This document shows, piece after piece, positions 8,646 through 16,772 of a stretch of DNA of 48,319 bases. The stretch's first letter is position 1; each line of letters starts with the position of its first letter. Source of the DNA: JARICQ01 sp964527205 (lineage in GTDB: Bacteria > Bacillota > Clostridia > Tissierellales > Tissierellaceae); the NCBI GenBank assembly GCA_964527205.1, contig CAZGQG010000012.1, positions 1-48,319 of the forward strand. The letters run 5' to 3'. A program made the translations under genes and the position numbers. The notes beneath the pieces were generated by a model. The model did not search any database and was not told the origin of the DNA. It worked only from the letters and a program-made list of their open reading frames with translations.

Positions 8646-9710
8646 ATGGAAACTTTTGTATCGGTCTATCTGTGGATATTTAGAAATTTAATATGGATAA
8701 ATATTGGATTAGCTATCTTACTAGTATTTTTTGAAAGAAGAAATCCTACTAGCACTTGGCTTTGGCTTATGGTCCTAACCCTACTTCCTGGACTAGGATT
8801 TATCCTGTATTTGTTTTTAGGACAGGATCTTAGTAAGAAGAGGATGTTTAGGCTCAAGGAGATTGAAGATATAAGCTTTAGAGAGAGGGCTATTAAACAA
8901 GGGCATTTGATAGAAAAACATAGGTACAATTACAATGACTTCAAATATAAGGACTATGANNNNNNNNNNNNNNNNNNNNNNNNNNNNNNNNNNNNNNNNN
9001 NNNNNNNNNNNNNNNNNNNNNNNNNNNNNNNNNNNNNNNNNNNNNNNNNNNNNNNNNNNCTAGATTCACTTCGGTGGAGATTTTCCCTGGATTGGAGATT
9101 TGCTACAGGACAAGAGATAGAGAAAAAAGAAATAGAAGTTTCTAAAGAAAAGTCTAAGGATGGCGTAGGAGTACAGATCGTCTCCTCTGGACCAGATTCT
9201 AAGTGGCCAAGCATTAAGGATGGTTATTTAAAGATGATTTCTAATGCTGAGGAAAAGATATATATACAGACTCCCTACTTTATACCAGATGATAGTATAT
9301 TTGAAGCTTTAAAACTAGCAGGACTATCTGATTTAGATGTAAGAGTCATGATCCCCTCCAAGCCAGATCACCCCTTTGTTTATTGGGCTAGTATGAGCTA
9401 TATTGGGGAGCTGTTAAGGGCTGGGGTAAAGTTTTATGTTTACCAAAAAGGTTTTTTACATGCAAAGGTTCTTTTAATGGATGATTTTGTTTCATCTGTA
9501 GGAACTGCTAATCTTGATATAAGAAGTTTCAATTTAAACTTTGAAGTAAATGCATTTATCTATGATAAAGATATAAATATGGAAATAACAGAAAAATTTA
9601 TAGAAGACTTAAAAGACTGTGGTGAGATAACCTTAACAACATATAATAATAGAAGTAGGATAGTTAAGATAAAAGAATCCGTATCTAGGTTATTGTCTCC
9701 TATCCTATAA
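8646..9710 (+). CDS. cls: Cardiolipin synthase (interrupted by assembly gap)
   Basis: A membrane phospholipase D-family enzyme that condenses two phosphatidylglycerols to cardiolipin. The N-terminus has two membrane segments (about 12-28 and 38-58), as in Cls. After the gap the second PLD domain is clear, with HAKVLLMDDFVSSVGTANLDIRS as the HKD motif. The first HKD motif is absent because it falls in the 100-N placeholder. Sequence resumes at LDWRFATG, which in Cls follows the first PLD domain. The true gene should be about 480-500 aa, so roughly 130-170 residues are missing, not 33. The apparent open frame through the N run is accidental. An ATG follows an AGGTGAT site. Confidence 0.93.
   Translation: METFVSVYLWIFRNLIWINIGLAILLVFFERRNPTSTWLWLMVLTLLPGLGFILYLFLGQDLSKKRMFRLKEIEDISFRERAIKQGHLIEKHRYNYNDFKYKDYXXXXXXXXXXXXXXXXXXXXXXXXXXXXXXXXXXLDSLRWRFSLDWRFATGQEIEKKEIEVSKEKSKDGVGVQIVSSGPDSKWPSIKDGYLKMISNAEEKIYIQTPYFIPDDSIFEALKLAGLSDLDVRVMIPSKPDHPFVYWASMSYIGELLRAGVKFYVYQKGFLHAKVLLMDDFVSSVGTANLDIRSFNLNFEVNAFIYDKDINMEITEKFIEDLKDCGEITLTTYNNRSRIVKIKESVSRLLSPIL
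8960..9059. other. Assembly gap of 100 N inside cls
   Basis: Exactly 100 N, the usual placeholder for a gap of unknown length. By comparison with the Cls family, it hides the first phospholipase D domain. Confidence 0.99.
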
Positions 9711-9790
9711 AATAAACTATGCGCATAAGAACTCACCTGTGGAAAATCTTCTAGGGTGATTTTTTATAAAAAAATTAGAAGGGTGATAGA

Positions 9791-10633
9791 ATGACTTTAA
9801 AGGCAATGGGTCAAAATATTATTTTGAACGGAGAACTGCTTAAGTTGGAATCTACAAAGGTACTGGAAAGTATAAAGAGTGATCATCTTTATGAAGTTAT
9901 AAGGGTTATAGAGGGGGTACCCTTATTTTTTGAAGAACATTTTATTAGAATGAAAACTTCAAGCAAACTATTAAATATAGAAATTATTAGAAACCAAGAA
10001 GAAACTAAAGGAGATATAATTAAACTTATTGAGGCAAATAGGATTGAGAATGAAAATATAAAGCTCATAGCCACTGAATTAAAAGACTATGGAAAGGTTT
10101 TTCTGATTTGCCAGATACATAGTTTTTACCCAGAGGAGACATATTATAATCAAGGAGTACATGCTATATTAGTAGATTATGAGAGGGAGAATCCCAATGC
10201 TAAACTATATCTAGCAAAATTTAAAGAACAAATAAAAAAACAAATAGAAGAAAAACAGGCCTTTGAAGCCTTGCTAGTCAATGAATCCGGCAATATCTTG
10301 GAAGGAAGTCGCTCAAATATCTTTTTTGTAAGGGGAGATAAAATATATACAGCCAAGGGAAAACAAGTTTTACTAGGAATTACTAGACTTCATATATTAA
10401 AGATTTGTAATAAATTTGATTTAGAATTAATTGAAAGGAACATTAATAAAGAAGAAATTATAAAAATGGATGCTGCCTTTATGACAGGAACATCAGTTGA
10501 TGTCCTTCCCATTAGTAGCATAGATTGGATAAATTTAGAGTCAACAAAAAATCCTATGGTAAGAAAAATAAAAGATCAATATAGGCTGGAAATGAATAAT
10601 TACATCCTTGCCAATAAAAATAAATGGGAATAA
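9791..10633 (+). CDS. Class IV PLP-dependent aminotransferase (BCAT/D-amino acid transaminase/PabC-like)
   Basis: A 280-aa fold-type IV PLP enzyme. Features include the N-terminal YEVIRVIEGVPLFFEEHFIRM segment, a probable PLP lysine in AKFKEQI (about 137-145), EALLVNESGNILEGSRSNIFFV, which binds the cofactor phosphate, LLGITR, and the C-terminal MTGTSVDVLPISSID. These define the family but not the substrate: branched-chain aminotransferase, D-amino acid transaminase and aminodeoxychorismate lyase share them. The N expected after the lysine in PabC-type lyases (KxxNY) is not seen, which argues mildly for an aminotransferase. No pabA/pabB or ilv gene is nearby. Confidence 0.85.
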   Translation: MTLKAMGQNIILNGELLKLESTKVLESIKSDHLYEVIRVIEGVPLFFEEHFIRMKTSSKLLNIEIIRNQEETKGDIIKLIEANRIENENIKLIATELKDYGKVFLICQIHSFYPEETYYNQGVHAILVDYERENPNAKLYLAKFKEQIKKQIEEKQAFEALLVNESGNILEGSRSNIFFVRGDKIYTAKGKQVLLGITRLHILKICNKFDLELIERNINKEEIIKMDAAFMTGTSVDVLPISSIDWINLESTKNPMVRKIKDQYRLEMNNYILANKNKWE

Positions 10634-10695
10634 AAGGATAAAAACTATTATTCTATAGTCATTATGGTGTATAATAGGACTAGAGGAGTGATAAG

Positions 10696-11562
10696 ATGGG
10701 AGTTAAAATATTAAGCGATAGTGGATGTGACTTACCTGAAGAAATTTTAAAAAAATATGACATTACTTGCCTACCTATAATAGTACTTAGAGATGAAGAA
10801 GAGTACCTTGATAGAGTAAATATAGATCCAAAAAAAGTTTATGACGACATGAGAAATGGAAAATTCTATACTACAGCTCAAATACCTGCAAATATATTTA
10901 ATGAAAAATTTAGGGAGTATGCAGAAAAAGATGAGAGTGTAATATACATAGCATTTTCTTCTGGCCTATCAGGAACCTATCAAACTTCAATGTTTGTAAA
11001 AGATATTATAGTGGAAGAATATCCAAATTTTGATCTGGACATTGTTGATACCAAGGCAGCCTCAGGTGGATTTGGACTTATAGTTTTACAAGCAGCTAAA
11101 CTAGCAAAAGAAGGAAAGTCCAAGGAAGAAATATTAAGATCTATAGAAAAGAGCAAAGAGAGTATCCAGCATATATTTACAGTGGATGATATAGAATACT
11201 TATTCCGTGGGGGAAGAGTTTCTAGAAGTCAGGCCTTTGTTGGAGGCTTACTTAATATAAAGCCTATCTTACACGTGGAAGATGGCAAACTTATACCTTT
11301 AGAAAAAGTAAGAGGTAGGAATAAAAGCTTTAAAGCAATTTTAAATATTATAGAAAAAAGAAGTAAAAATGTAGATCTTAAAAAGCAAACCATATGTATA
11401 ACCCATGGAGATGACTTAGAATCTGCTCTAAAACTTAAAAAAATGATAGAGGAAAAATTTGGAGTAAGTGATTTTTTAATTAATACAATCGGGGCTTCAA
11501 TAGGTGCTCATTCAGGGCCAGGAACCCTAGCTGTGTTTTTCTTTGATCAGGAATTAGCTTAG
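10696..11562 (+). CDS. DegV family fatty acid-binding protein
   Basis: A 288-aa DegV/FakB-like protein. The start MGVKILSDSGCDLPEE, the SSGLSGTY motif (fatty-acid carboxylate binding region), DTKAASGGFG and the C-terminal HSGPGTLAVFFF are family hallmarks. Such proteins carry fatty acids, in Firmicutes often to the FakA kinase for incorporation into phospholipid; FakA is not in the window. The ribosome binding site is GAGGAGTG. It lies upstream of the opp operon but is separated by 300 nt with its own promoters. Confidence 0.93.
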   Translation: MGVKILSDSGCDLPEEILKKYDITCLPIIVLRDEEEYLDRVNIDPKKVYDDMRNGKFYTTAQIPANIFNEKFREYAEKDESVIYIAFSSGLSGTYQTSMFVKDIIVEEYPNFDLDIVDTKAASGGFGLIVLQAAKLAKEGKSKEEILRSIEKSKESIQHIFTVDDIEYLFRGGRVSRSQAFVGGLLNIKPILHVEDGKLIPLEKVRGRNKSFKAILNIIEKRSKNVDLKKQTICITHGDDLESALKLKKMIEEKFGVSDFLINTIGASIGAHSGPGTLAVFFFDQELA

Positions 11563-11590
11563 AGATTCTCTGCCAATTTAAAGCGTGCTA

Positions 11591-11618
11591 TTGACTAATC
11601 CCAGAAAAAGGATATAAT
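11591..11618 (+). promoter_or_regulatory. Sigma-A promoter candidate upstream of oppA (distal)
   Basis: TTGACT, 16-nt spacer, TATAAT. A transcript from here would carry an untranslated leader of about 240 nt that ends in the hairpin at 11806-11831. Confidence 0.6.
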
Positions 11619-11685
11619 ATAAACTAAATATATAGAAATCTTACCATTGTTTTAAATAGTCACTGAAGTCAGAAAATAAAAATAG

Positions 11686-11714
11686 TTGAAAATTTGGGGA
11701 ATATGTATTAGAAT
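11686..11714 (+). promoter_or_regulatory. Second promoter candidate upstream of oppA (proximal)
   Basis: TTGAAA, 17-nt spacer, TAGAAT. Weaker than the distal site but correctly spaced. Confidence 0.35.
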
Positions 11715-11805
11715 AGTATACGAACCTAATTTCCATTAACAGATTCTTACAAATATTAAATCAATATAGTTTTTTGAGATAAATAAATTATCATTAGTTT
11801 TAAAC

Positions 11806-11831
11806 AAGTAGTGTGAATTCACACATTACTT
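11806..11831 (+). terminator. Leader hairpin with T run before oppA (possible attenuator)
   Basis: The palindrome GTGTGAATTCACAC (11811-11824) is extended by AAGTA/TACTT with a 2-nt bulge and ends in five T. It lies downstream of both promoter candidates and about 20 nt before the oppA ribosome binding site, so it is inside the leader rather than at the end of degV. This position suits attenuation or partial termination. No known riboswitch was recognised in the leader. Confidence 0.5.
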
Positions 11832-11867
11832 TTTAAATATAATATTTTATTAAGGGGGAAACAAAAA

Positions 11868-13805
11868 ATGATGAAAAGAAGTATTATTTTCTTACTAATT
11901 TTAACATTAGTAGTATCAACTTTCTTAGTTGGTTGTACAAACGACAACGACGAAGTTGACACACCAGATGATGGTGAAGATGTAGTAGTAGATGATGCAG
12001 ATGATACAGAAGACGAAGATGAAGACACTGACGTATCAGGAAGACCAGCAGAGCCAATGGGACAAATAACAATTGGTAACACCACAGAACTATCAGGTGA
12101 CTGGATTCCATATTTCCAAAACAACGCAGCAGATTATGACGTGTATAACTTTATTCAAGGTTATTCAACAGTTGATATGACATTCGAAGGTGAATATCTT
12201 GTTAACGAAACTGTTGTAAAAGACTATGAAAGAATCGAAGAAGAAGACGGCGCAACTACTTATGTATGGACTATCAACGAGAATTTAGAATATGACGATG
12301 GTACTCCAATTACTGCAGTAGACTTTGTTGCAGCTCCACTATTCTGGTCATCCAAGCAATTAGGAGACATGGGTGCTAAGAATGACTATGGTTACTACTA
12401 TAAGGGTTGGGAAGCATACTCAAGAGGAGAAGTAACAGAATTTGAAGGTGTAAGATTACTTGATGATTACAAATTCTCAGTTACAATAGACGAGAAACAC
12501 CTACCATATTTCTATGAACTACCAAACGTAAGTGTAGCACCTCTACCACTTGCATTCTGGACTGACGACACAGTAGAAGTATTAGATGATGGAAACGGTG
12601 CATATCTATCAGAAAACTTTACTGCAGAAGCTTATAAAGATCATGTTAATGCTACAAGGGGAGCAATATATCCTTCAACTGGTCCTTACAAATTAAAGGA
12701 TTATGATGAGTCAACAAAGACTGCAGTATTAGAAATTAACGATAACTATTTAGGAGACTATACTGGACAAAAGCCAAGTATACAAACTATAATATACAAA
12801 AAAGTTAACCAAGAAACATCATTAGACGAACTAGCTACAGGATCAGTAGACCTGTTAACTGGTATGGCTAGTGGAGACGAAATCAACGCTGGACTTGACT
12901 TAGTTGATGATGGTGGATTTGACTTCACAACTTATCCAAGATCAGGATATGGTAAATTAACATTAGTTTGTGACCATGGTCCTACACAGTACACAGAAGT
13001 TCGTCAAGCATTAAATCACTTAATTGACAGAAATGAATTTGCTAAAGCATTTACTGGTGGACACGGTTCAGTAGTAAACGGACCTTATGGAGAATCAATG
13101 TGGTTCTACCAAGAAACTAAAGCAGAATTAAATGACAGAGTAAACCAATATCCATATAGCTTAGATAATGCTGTTGCATTATTAGAAGAAGGCGGATGGG
13201 TACTTGATGCAAACGGTAATGACTACACAGAAGGAATTCGTTACAAGCAAACTGAAGATGGAGAATTAATGCCATTAGAAATCGAATGGGCTTCTTCAGA
13301 AAACAACGCAGTATCTGACTTACTAGTAGTTAACTTACAGGAAAATCCTGACGTTGCTGCAGCTGGTATGAAGATTAACCAAACTGTAATGACATTCCCA
13401 GAGTTATTAAACTATCTTTACAGAGATGGTAGTGAAGACCCTAAGTATGGTATACCAGAGTATAACATGTTCAACTTAGCTACAAACTTCACTCCAGTAT
13501 ATGACTTATCAAGACAGTATACTTCAAATCCTGAAATGATTAAGCAAGGTTACAATGATAACTTCTTAATAGATGAAGAATTAGAAGCACTTGCTGTAGA
13601 AATGGTTAAGAAAGATCCAACAGACAAAGATGGATTCAAAGAAACATTTGTAGACTTCATTGAAAGATGGAACTACTTAACACCAGACGTACCTCTATAT
13701 TCAAATATCTATCATGACTTCTATAATGAGAAATTAAAAGACTACAACATGAACTCATTAGTTCGTGTAGACAAAGCACTTCTATACTCATATGTAACTG
13801 AATAA
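11868..13805 (+). CDS. oppA: Peptide ABC transporter substrate-binding lipoprotein OppA
   Basis: A 645-aa extracytoplasmic solute-binding protein (SBP family 5) that captures peptides for the OppBCDF importer. A signal peptide ends in the lipobox VGC (Cys about 23). A very acidic Asp/Glu-rich linker (about 24-62) precedes the SBP_bac_5 domain, with typical elements such as YVWTINENLEYDDGTPITAVDFV and STGPYKLKDYD. The RBS AAGGGGGAA before ATGATG is strong. Codon use differs from neighbours, with many AAC and GAC codons, which fits very high expression. It is first in the operon and is followed by a strong hairpin that can keep its mRNA more abundant than that of the downstream genes. Confidence 0.95.
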   Translation: MMKRSIIFLLILTLVVSTFLVGCTNDNDEVDTPDDGEDVVVDDADDTEDEDEDTDVSGRPAEPMGQITIGNTTELSGDWIPYFQNNAADYDVYNFIQGYSTVDMTFEGEYLVNETVVKDYERIEEEDGATTYVWTINENLEYDDGTPITAVDFVAAPLFWSSKQLGDMGAKNDYGYYYKGWEAYSRGEVTEFEGVRLLDDYKFSVTIDEKHLPYFYELPNVSVAPLPLAFWTDDTVEVLDDGNGAYLSENFTAEAYKDHVNATRGAIYPSTGPYKLKDYDESTKTAVLEINDNYLGDYTGQKPSIQTIIYKKVNQETSLDELATGSVDLLTGMASGDEINAGLDLVDDGGFDFTTYPRSGYGKLTLVCDHGPTQYTEVRQALNHLIDRNEFAKAFTGGHGSVVNGPYGESMWFYQETKAELNDRVNQYPYSLDNAVALLEEGGWVLDANGNDYTEGIRYKQTEDGELMPLEIEWASSENNAVSDLLVVNLQENPDVAAAGMKINQTVMTFPELLNYLYRDGSEDPKYGIPEYNMFNLATNFTPVYDLSRQYTSNPEMIKQGYNDNFLIDEELEALAVEMVKKDPTDKDGFKETFVDFIERWNYLTPDVPLYSNIYHDFYNEKLKDYNMNSLVRVDKALLYSYVTE

Positions 13806-13840
13806 AAAATAAACAAAAAGAGAATATAAGAAATAAAATA

Positions 13841-13870
13841 TAGGAAATAGGGGATTTCCCCTATTTCCTA
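13841..13870 (+). terminator. Intercistronic hairpin between oppA and oppB
   Basis: A 14-bp perfect stem (first arm TAGGAAATAGGGGA) with a TT loop. No T run follows, so it is more likely an mRNA-stabilising or partial-termination element that favours oppA over the transporter subunits than a full terminator. Confidence 0.7.
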
Positions 13871-13926
13871 CATATTTAACTATAATGACTTTAGTGAAGC
13901 AAATAGTTTATAAGGGAGGTACTTAA

Positions 13927-14913
13927 ATGATTAAGTATATATCAAAAAGGATCCTTTACATGGTTTTTGTATTCCTTGTAATGTCCTTCCTATTATTTTT
14001 CTTGTACAATTTAATCCCTGGTGATAGAGCAAGGGTTGAAGTAGAACCTTTAAGACAAACTTTAACATTGGAACAATATGAGTTTGCCTATAAGCAAGCA
14101 AGAGAACGATTAGGATTAGATGATCCAACAATAGTAAGATATGGTAAATGGTTTGGTGGAGTTCTGCAAGGAGACCTAGGACAATCATCACAATATAAAA
14201 GACCAGTATCTCAGGTTGTTAAAACCCCATTAAAGGTAACCATATTTATTAATATCTTTGTAGTAATACTTTCTTTAGGGATTACAATACCCCTGGGTAT
14301 ATATACAGCAGTAAAGAGAAACTCAGTTTTTGATAAGACCGTACAGGTTTTAACCATAGTGGGATATAGTATTCCACAATTTATTTTTGCACTATTATTT
14401 ATTTTTGCCTTTGCAGTAAAGCTACAATGGTTCCCAGTAAGTGGTATGAATACGCCAAACTTTGATGGAACAGGCTTAGCTTGGTTTAAGGATACTATGT
14501 ATCATCTAGCATTACCATTGATGGTAATCTTAATAGGTTCCCTAGGTGGAATGACTAGATATGTACGTGCAGCAATGAGTGACGCCTTAGGTATGGATTA
14601 TATTAAGACAGCTAGAGCCAAGGGTGTTAAGGAAAAAGTAGTTATATTTTCCCATGCATGGAGAAATGCATTACTTCCTGTAATCACATTGATTATTGGT
14701 TGGTTTATGTCCATATTCTCAGGATCTTTAGTAGTTGAAAGAATGTTCAACTTAAATGGTATGGGTAAATTCTATATTGATGCATTAAATAATCAAGATT
14801 ATGATGTAGCATTGGCAATACAGATGTTTTACATAATAATTGCCTTAGTTGGATACTTATTAACAGATATAAGCTATGGATTAGTTGACCCACGTGTTAG
14901 GGTAAATAAATAG
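13927..14913 (+). CDS. oppB: Peptide ABC transporter permease OppB
   Basis: A 328-aa inner permease of the peptide importer. It starts MIKYISKRILYMVFVFLVMSF, the normal OppB/DppB N-terminal membrane helix. The large first extracytoplasmic loop (about 28-95) is ordinary for OppB. Five further membrane helices follow, with the EAA coupling motif around MDYIKTARAKGVKEKVV, which contacts the ATPase, and the C-terminal DPRVRVNK. Length and architecture are standard, unlike its partner OppC. RBS AGGGAGG. It lies 11 nt upstream of the OppC start used here. Confidence 0.96.
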   Translation: MIKYISKRILYMVFVFLVMSFLLFFLYNLIPGDRARVEVEPLRQTLTLEQYEFAYKQARERLGLDDPTIVRYGKWFGGVLQGDLGQSSQYKRPVSQVVKTPLKVTIFINIFVVILSLGITIPLGIYTAVKRNSVFDKTVQVLTIVGYSIPQFIFALLFIFAFAVKLQWFPVSGMNTPNFDGTGLAWFKDTMYHLALPLMVILIGSLGGMTRYVRAAMSDALGMDYIKTARAKGVKEKVVIFSHAWRNALLPVITLIIGWFMSIFSGSLVVERMFNLNGMGKFYIDALNNQDYDVALAIQMFYIIIALVGYLLTDISYGLVDPRVRVNK

Positions 14914-14924
14914 GAGGAATGGAA

Positions 14925-16760
14925 ATGGAAAACAATAATAATAATAACAAAAAGAAAAAAAGTTTTTTCTCCCTCCTTTTAGGTAATCTCTTCGGTGGGA
15001 GCGGGAAGGCTGAAATGGATGATATATTTGTAGAGGCAGACGTTCAGAGTCCCCTAAAAACAGTGGTGGAAACTTATAGAAGCCAAAAGATAGCAATGAC
15101 AGCTTTGATAATTTTCCTACTGATACTAGCAACTGTACTTATAGGCCCATTATTTAGGCCAATAGATTTATCTTTTTCAGAGACTACACAGCAAAACATA
15201 GCACCAGGATTTGACATGATGAAGGTTCCAGAATCTTTACAGGGAAATATTAGAGATATGTCAGTAGGACCTACATTTACTGTAGCTATATCCCAAGATG
15301 GAGATTTACATATATGGGGTAAAACAAAAATCACTAGAGTCCTAGACATAACTAAAGGCATTCCAAAGGACATGGGAAATCTTGTAAAGGTTTCCGCAGG
15401 AATTGACCACGTAGTTGTTTTAAATGACGAGGGAAAAGTATTTGCTTGGGGTAGTGACCGTCAACAACAGGGTACTGTTCCAATGGAGATCAATAATTTA
15501 GATAATATTTCTGACATAATTGCAGGATATCAGGTAACAGGAGTACTTACAGAAGATGGAAATTCTTATTTCTTTGGTAATACCAGAGTAAATGATATAA
15601 ATCAATTCCATGAATACCAAGGTCAACTAGAGAAAATGGCCTTTACTGCAGACACTGCCATGGGCCTTACAAAGGACGGAGATGTTGTATTCTTAGGAAA
15701 TCAACAGTCAAGTTATAGAAGGATACCTGAAGGTATGGGCAGGGTTATAGACATTGGTAATACAGCAGCTACAATGGCAGCTGTATCCGAAGATGGAAAA
15801 GTTTATGTTTGGGGTAACCTTTCAGAAGCTGGGGAAGGTAGAATACCTGAAATAGATGAAAAAGTAGTACAAATAGATGGTGGAAGATATCACTATACAG
15901 CAATAACAGAGTCAGGAAATGCAGTTTCCTGGGGTTCAAATGTATACAAGCAAACAGAAGTACCAGCAAGTATTGATGGAAATATAGAGAGATTCTATGT
16001 AGATTCCTATCAAAACTATGCAATTACCACTAATGGAGATGTAGTTACATGGGGATTAAAGGGTTACTTATTTGGTACTGATGAGTTAGGAAGAGATATA
16101 TTCACTAGATTATTGAATGGTGGACGTATGTCTATGACTATTGGTGCTGTAGCAGTAATCATATCTACAATAATCGGTATAACTGTTGGAGGAATATCAG
16201 GATACTTTGGTGGAACAGTAGACTTAGTCTTACAAAGAATATCAGAGATGGTTGGTTCATTACCATTCCTGCCATTTGCCATGATCCTATCTGCCTTAAT
16301 TGGTAATAGTATGGATTCAAGTCAGCGTATATTCTTGATAATGGTAATATTAGGACTTTTATCCTGGCCAGGTTTGCAAAGACTTGTTCGTGCACAAGTA
16401 TTCTCAGTACGTGAACAAGAATATGTAACAGCTGCCAAGGCAGTGGGTATAAAAGAATCTAAAATAGTCTTTAGACATATTTTACCAAATGTAATTTCTG
16501 TTATTATTGTATCTGCAACACTTAGTTTCGCAACTAGTATGTTAACAGAAGCAACTCTTTCTTATTTGGGTTTTGGAGTTCAGGCACCACATCCAACATG
16601 GGGAAATATGTTGTTTGGAGCAAATAATAGTATAGTTATACAAAACTACTGGTGGAGATGGGTTTTTGCTTCCATAATATTAGGTGTTTGTGTTATATGT
16701 ATTAACCTAATAGGTGATGGTTTACGTGATGCAATTGATCCAAAATCTCAGGAACGTTAG
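14925..16760 (+). CDS. oppC: OppC permease with an inserted seven-repeat RCC1-like beta-propeller
   Basis: About 611 aa, twice the usual OppC length (about 300). A cytoplasmic N-terminus with an Asn/Lys run leads to membrane helix 1 (about 56-76). Residues about 106-379 then form seven repeats of about 40 residues, each ending in a DG-x-WG-type strand: DGDLHIWG, EGKVFAWG, DGNSYFFG, DGDVVFLG, DGKVYVWG, SGNAVSWG and NGDVVTWG. These are RCC1-like propeller blades. The normal OppC core resumes at FGTDELGRDIFTRLLNGGR (about 383) with the remaining helices and the EAA motif EQEYVTAAKAVGIKESKIV. By OppC topology the propeller lies in the first extracytoplasmic loop, beside the binding protein. I use ATG 14925 because AGGAGG (14912-14917) is 7 nt upstream; ATG 14919 is only 1 nt from it. 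One uninterrupted frame; nothing suggests misassembly. Confidence 0.93.
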   Translation: MENNNNNNKKKKSFFSLLLGNLFGGSGKAEMDDIFVEADVQSPLKTVVETYRSQKIAMTALIIFLLILATVLIGPLFRPIDLSFSETTQQNIAPGFDMMKVPESLQGNIRDMSVGPTFTVAISQDGDLHIWGKTKITRVLDITKGIPKDMGNLVKVSAGIDHVVVLNDEGKVFAWGSDRQQQGTVPMEINNLDNISDIIAGYQVTGVLTEDGNSYFFGNTRVNDINQFHEYQGQLEKMAFTADTAMGLTKDGDVVFLGNQQSSYRRIPEGMGRVIDIGNTAATMAAVSEDGKVYVWGNLSEAGEGRIPEIDEKVVQIDGGRYHYTAITESGNAVSWGSNVYKQTEVPASIDGNIERFYVDSYQNYAITTNGDVVTWGLKGYLFGTDELGRDIFTRLLNGGRMSMTIGAVAVIISTIIGITVGGISGYFGGTVDLVLQRISEMVGSLPFLPFAMILSALIGNSMDSSQRIFLIMVILGLLSWPGLQRLVRAQVFSVREQEYVTAAKAVGIKESKIVFRHILPNVISVIIVSATLSFATSMLTEATLSYLGFGVQAPHPTWGNMLFGANNSIVIQNYWWRWVFASIILGVCVICINLIGDGLRDAIDPKSQER

Positions 16761-16772
16761 GGGGGAGTTAAG

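Noticed and set aside
11836..11860. TATAAT-like sequence just before the oppA ribosome binding site as a promoter
   Set aside because: No -35 element at proper spacing, and the transcript would start inside the ribosome binding site.
11819..12124. Ser/Val-rich antisense frame opposite the oppA N-terminus
   Set aside because: It is the mirror of the Asp/Glu-rich linker codons of oppA and has no ribosome binding site.
14919..16760. RCC1 segment of OppC as a separate gene or chimeric contig
   Set aside because: The frame is continuous, codon use is uniform, both OppC ends are complete and the insertion lies exactly in a loop; no N or repeat is nearby.
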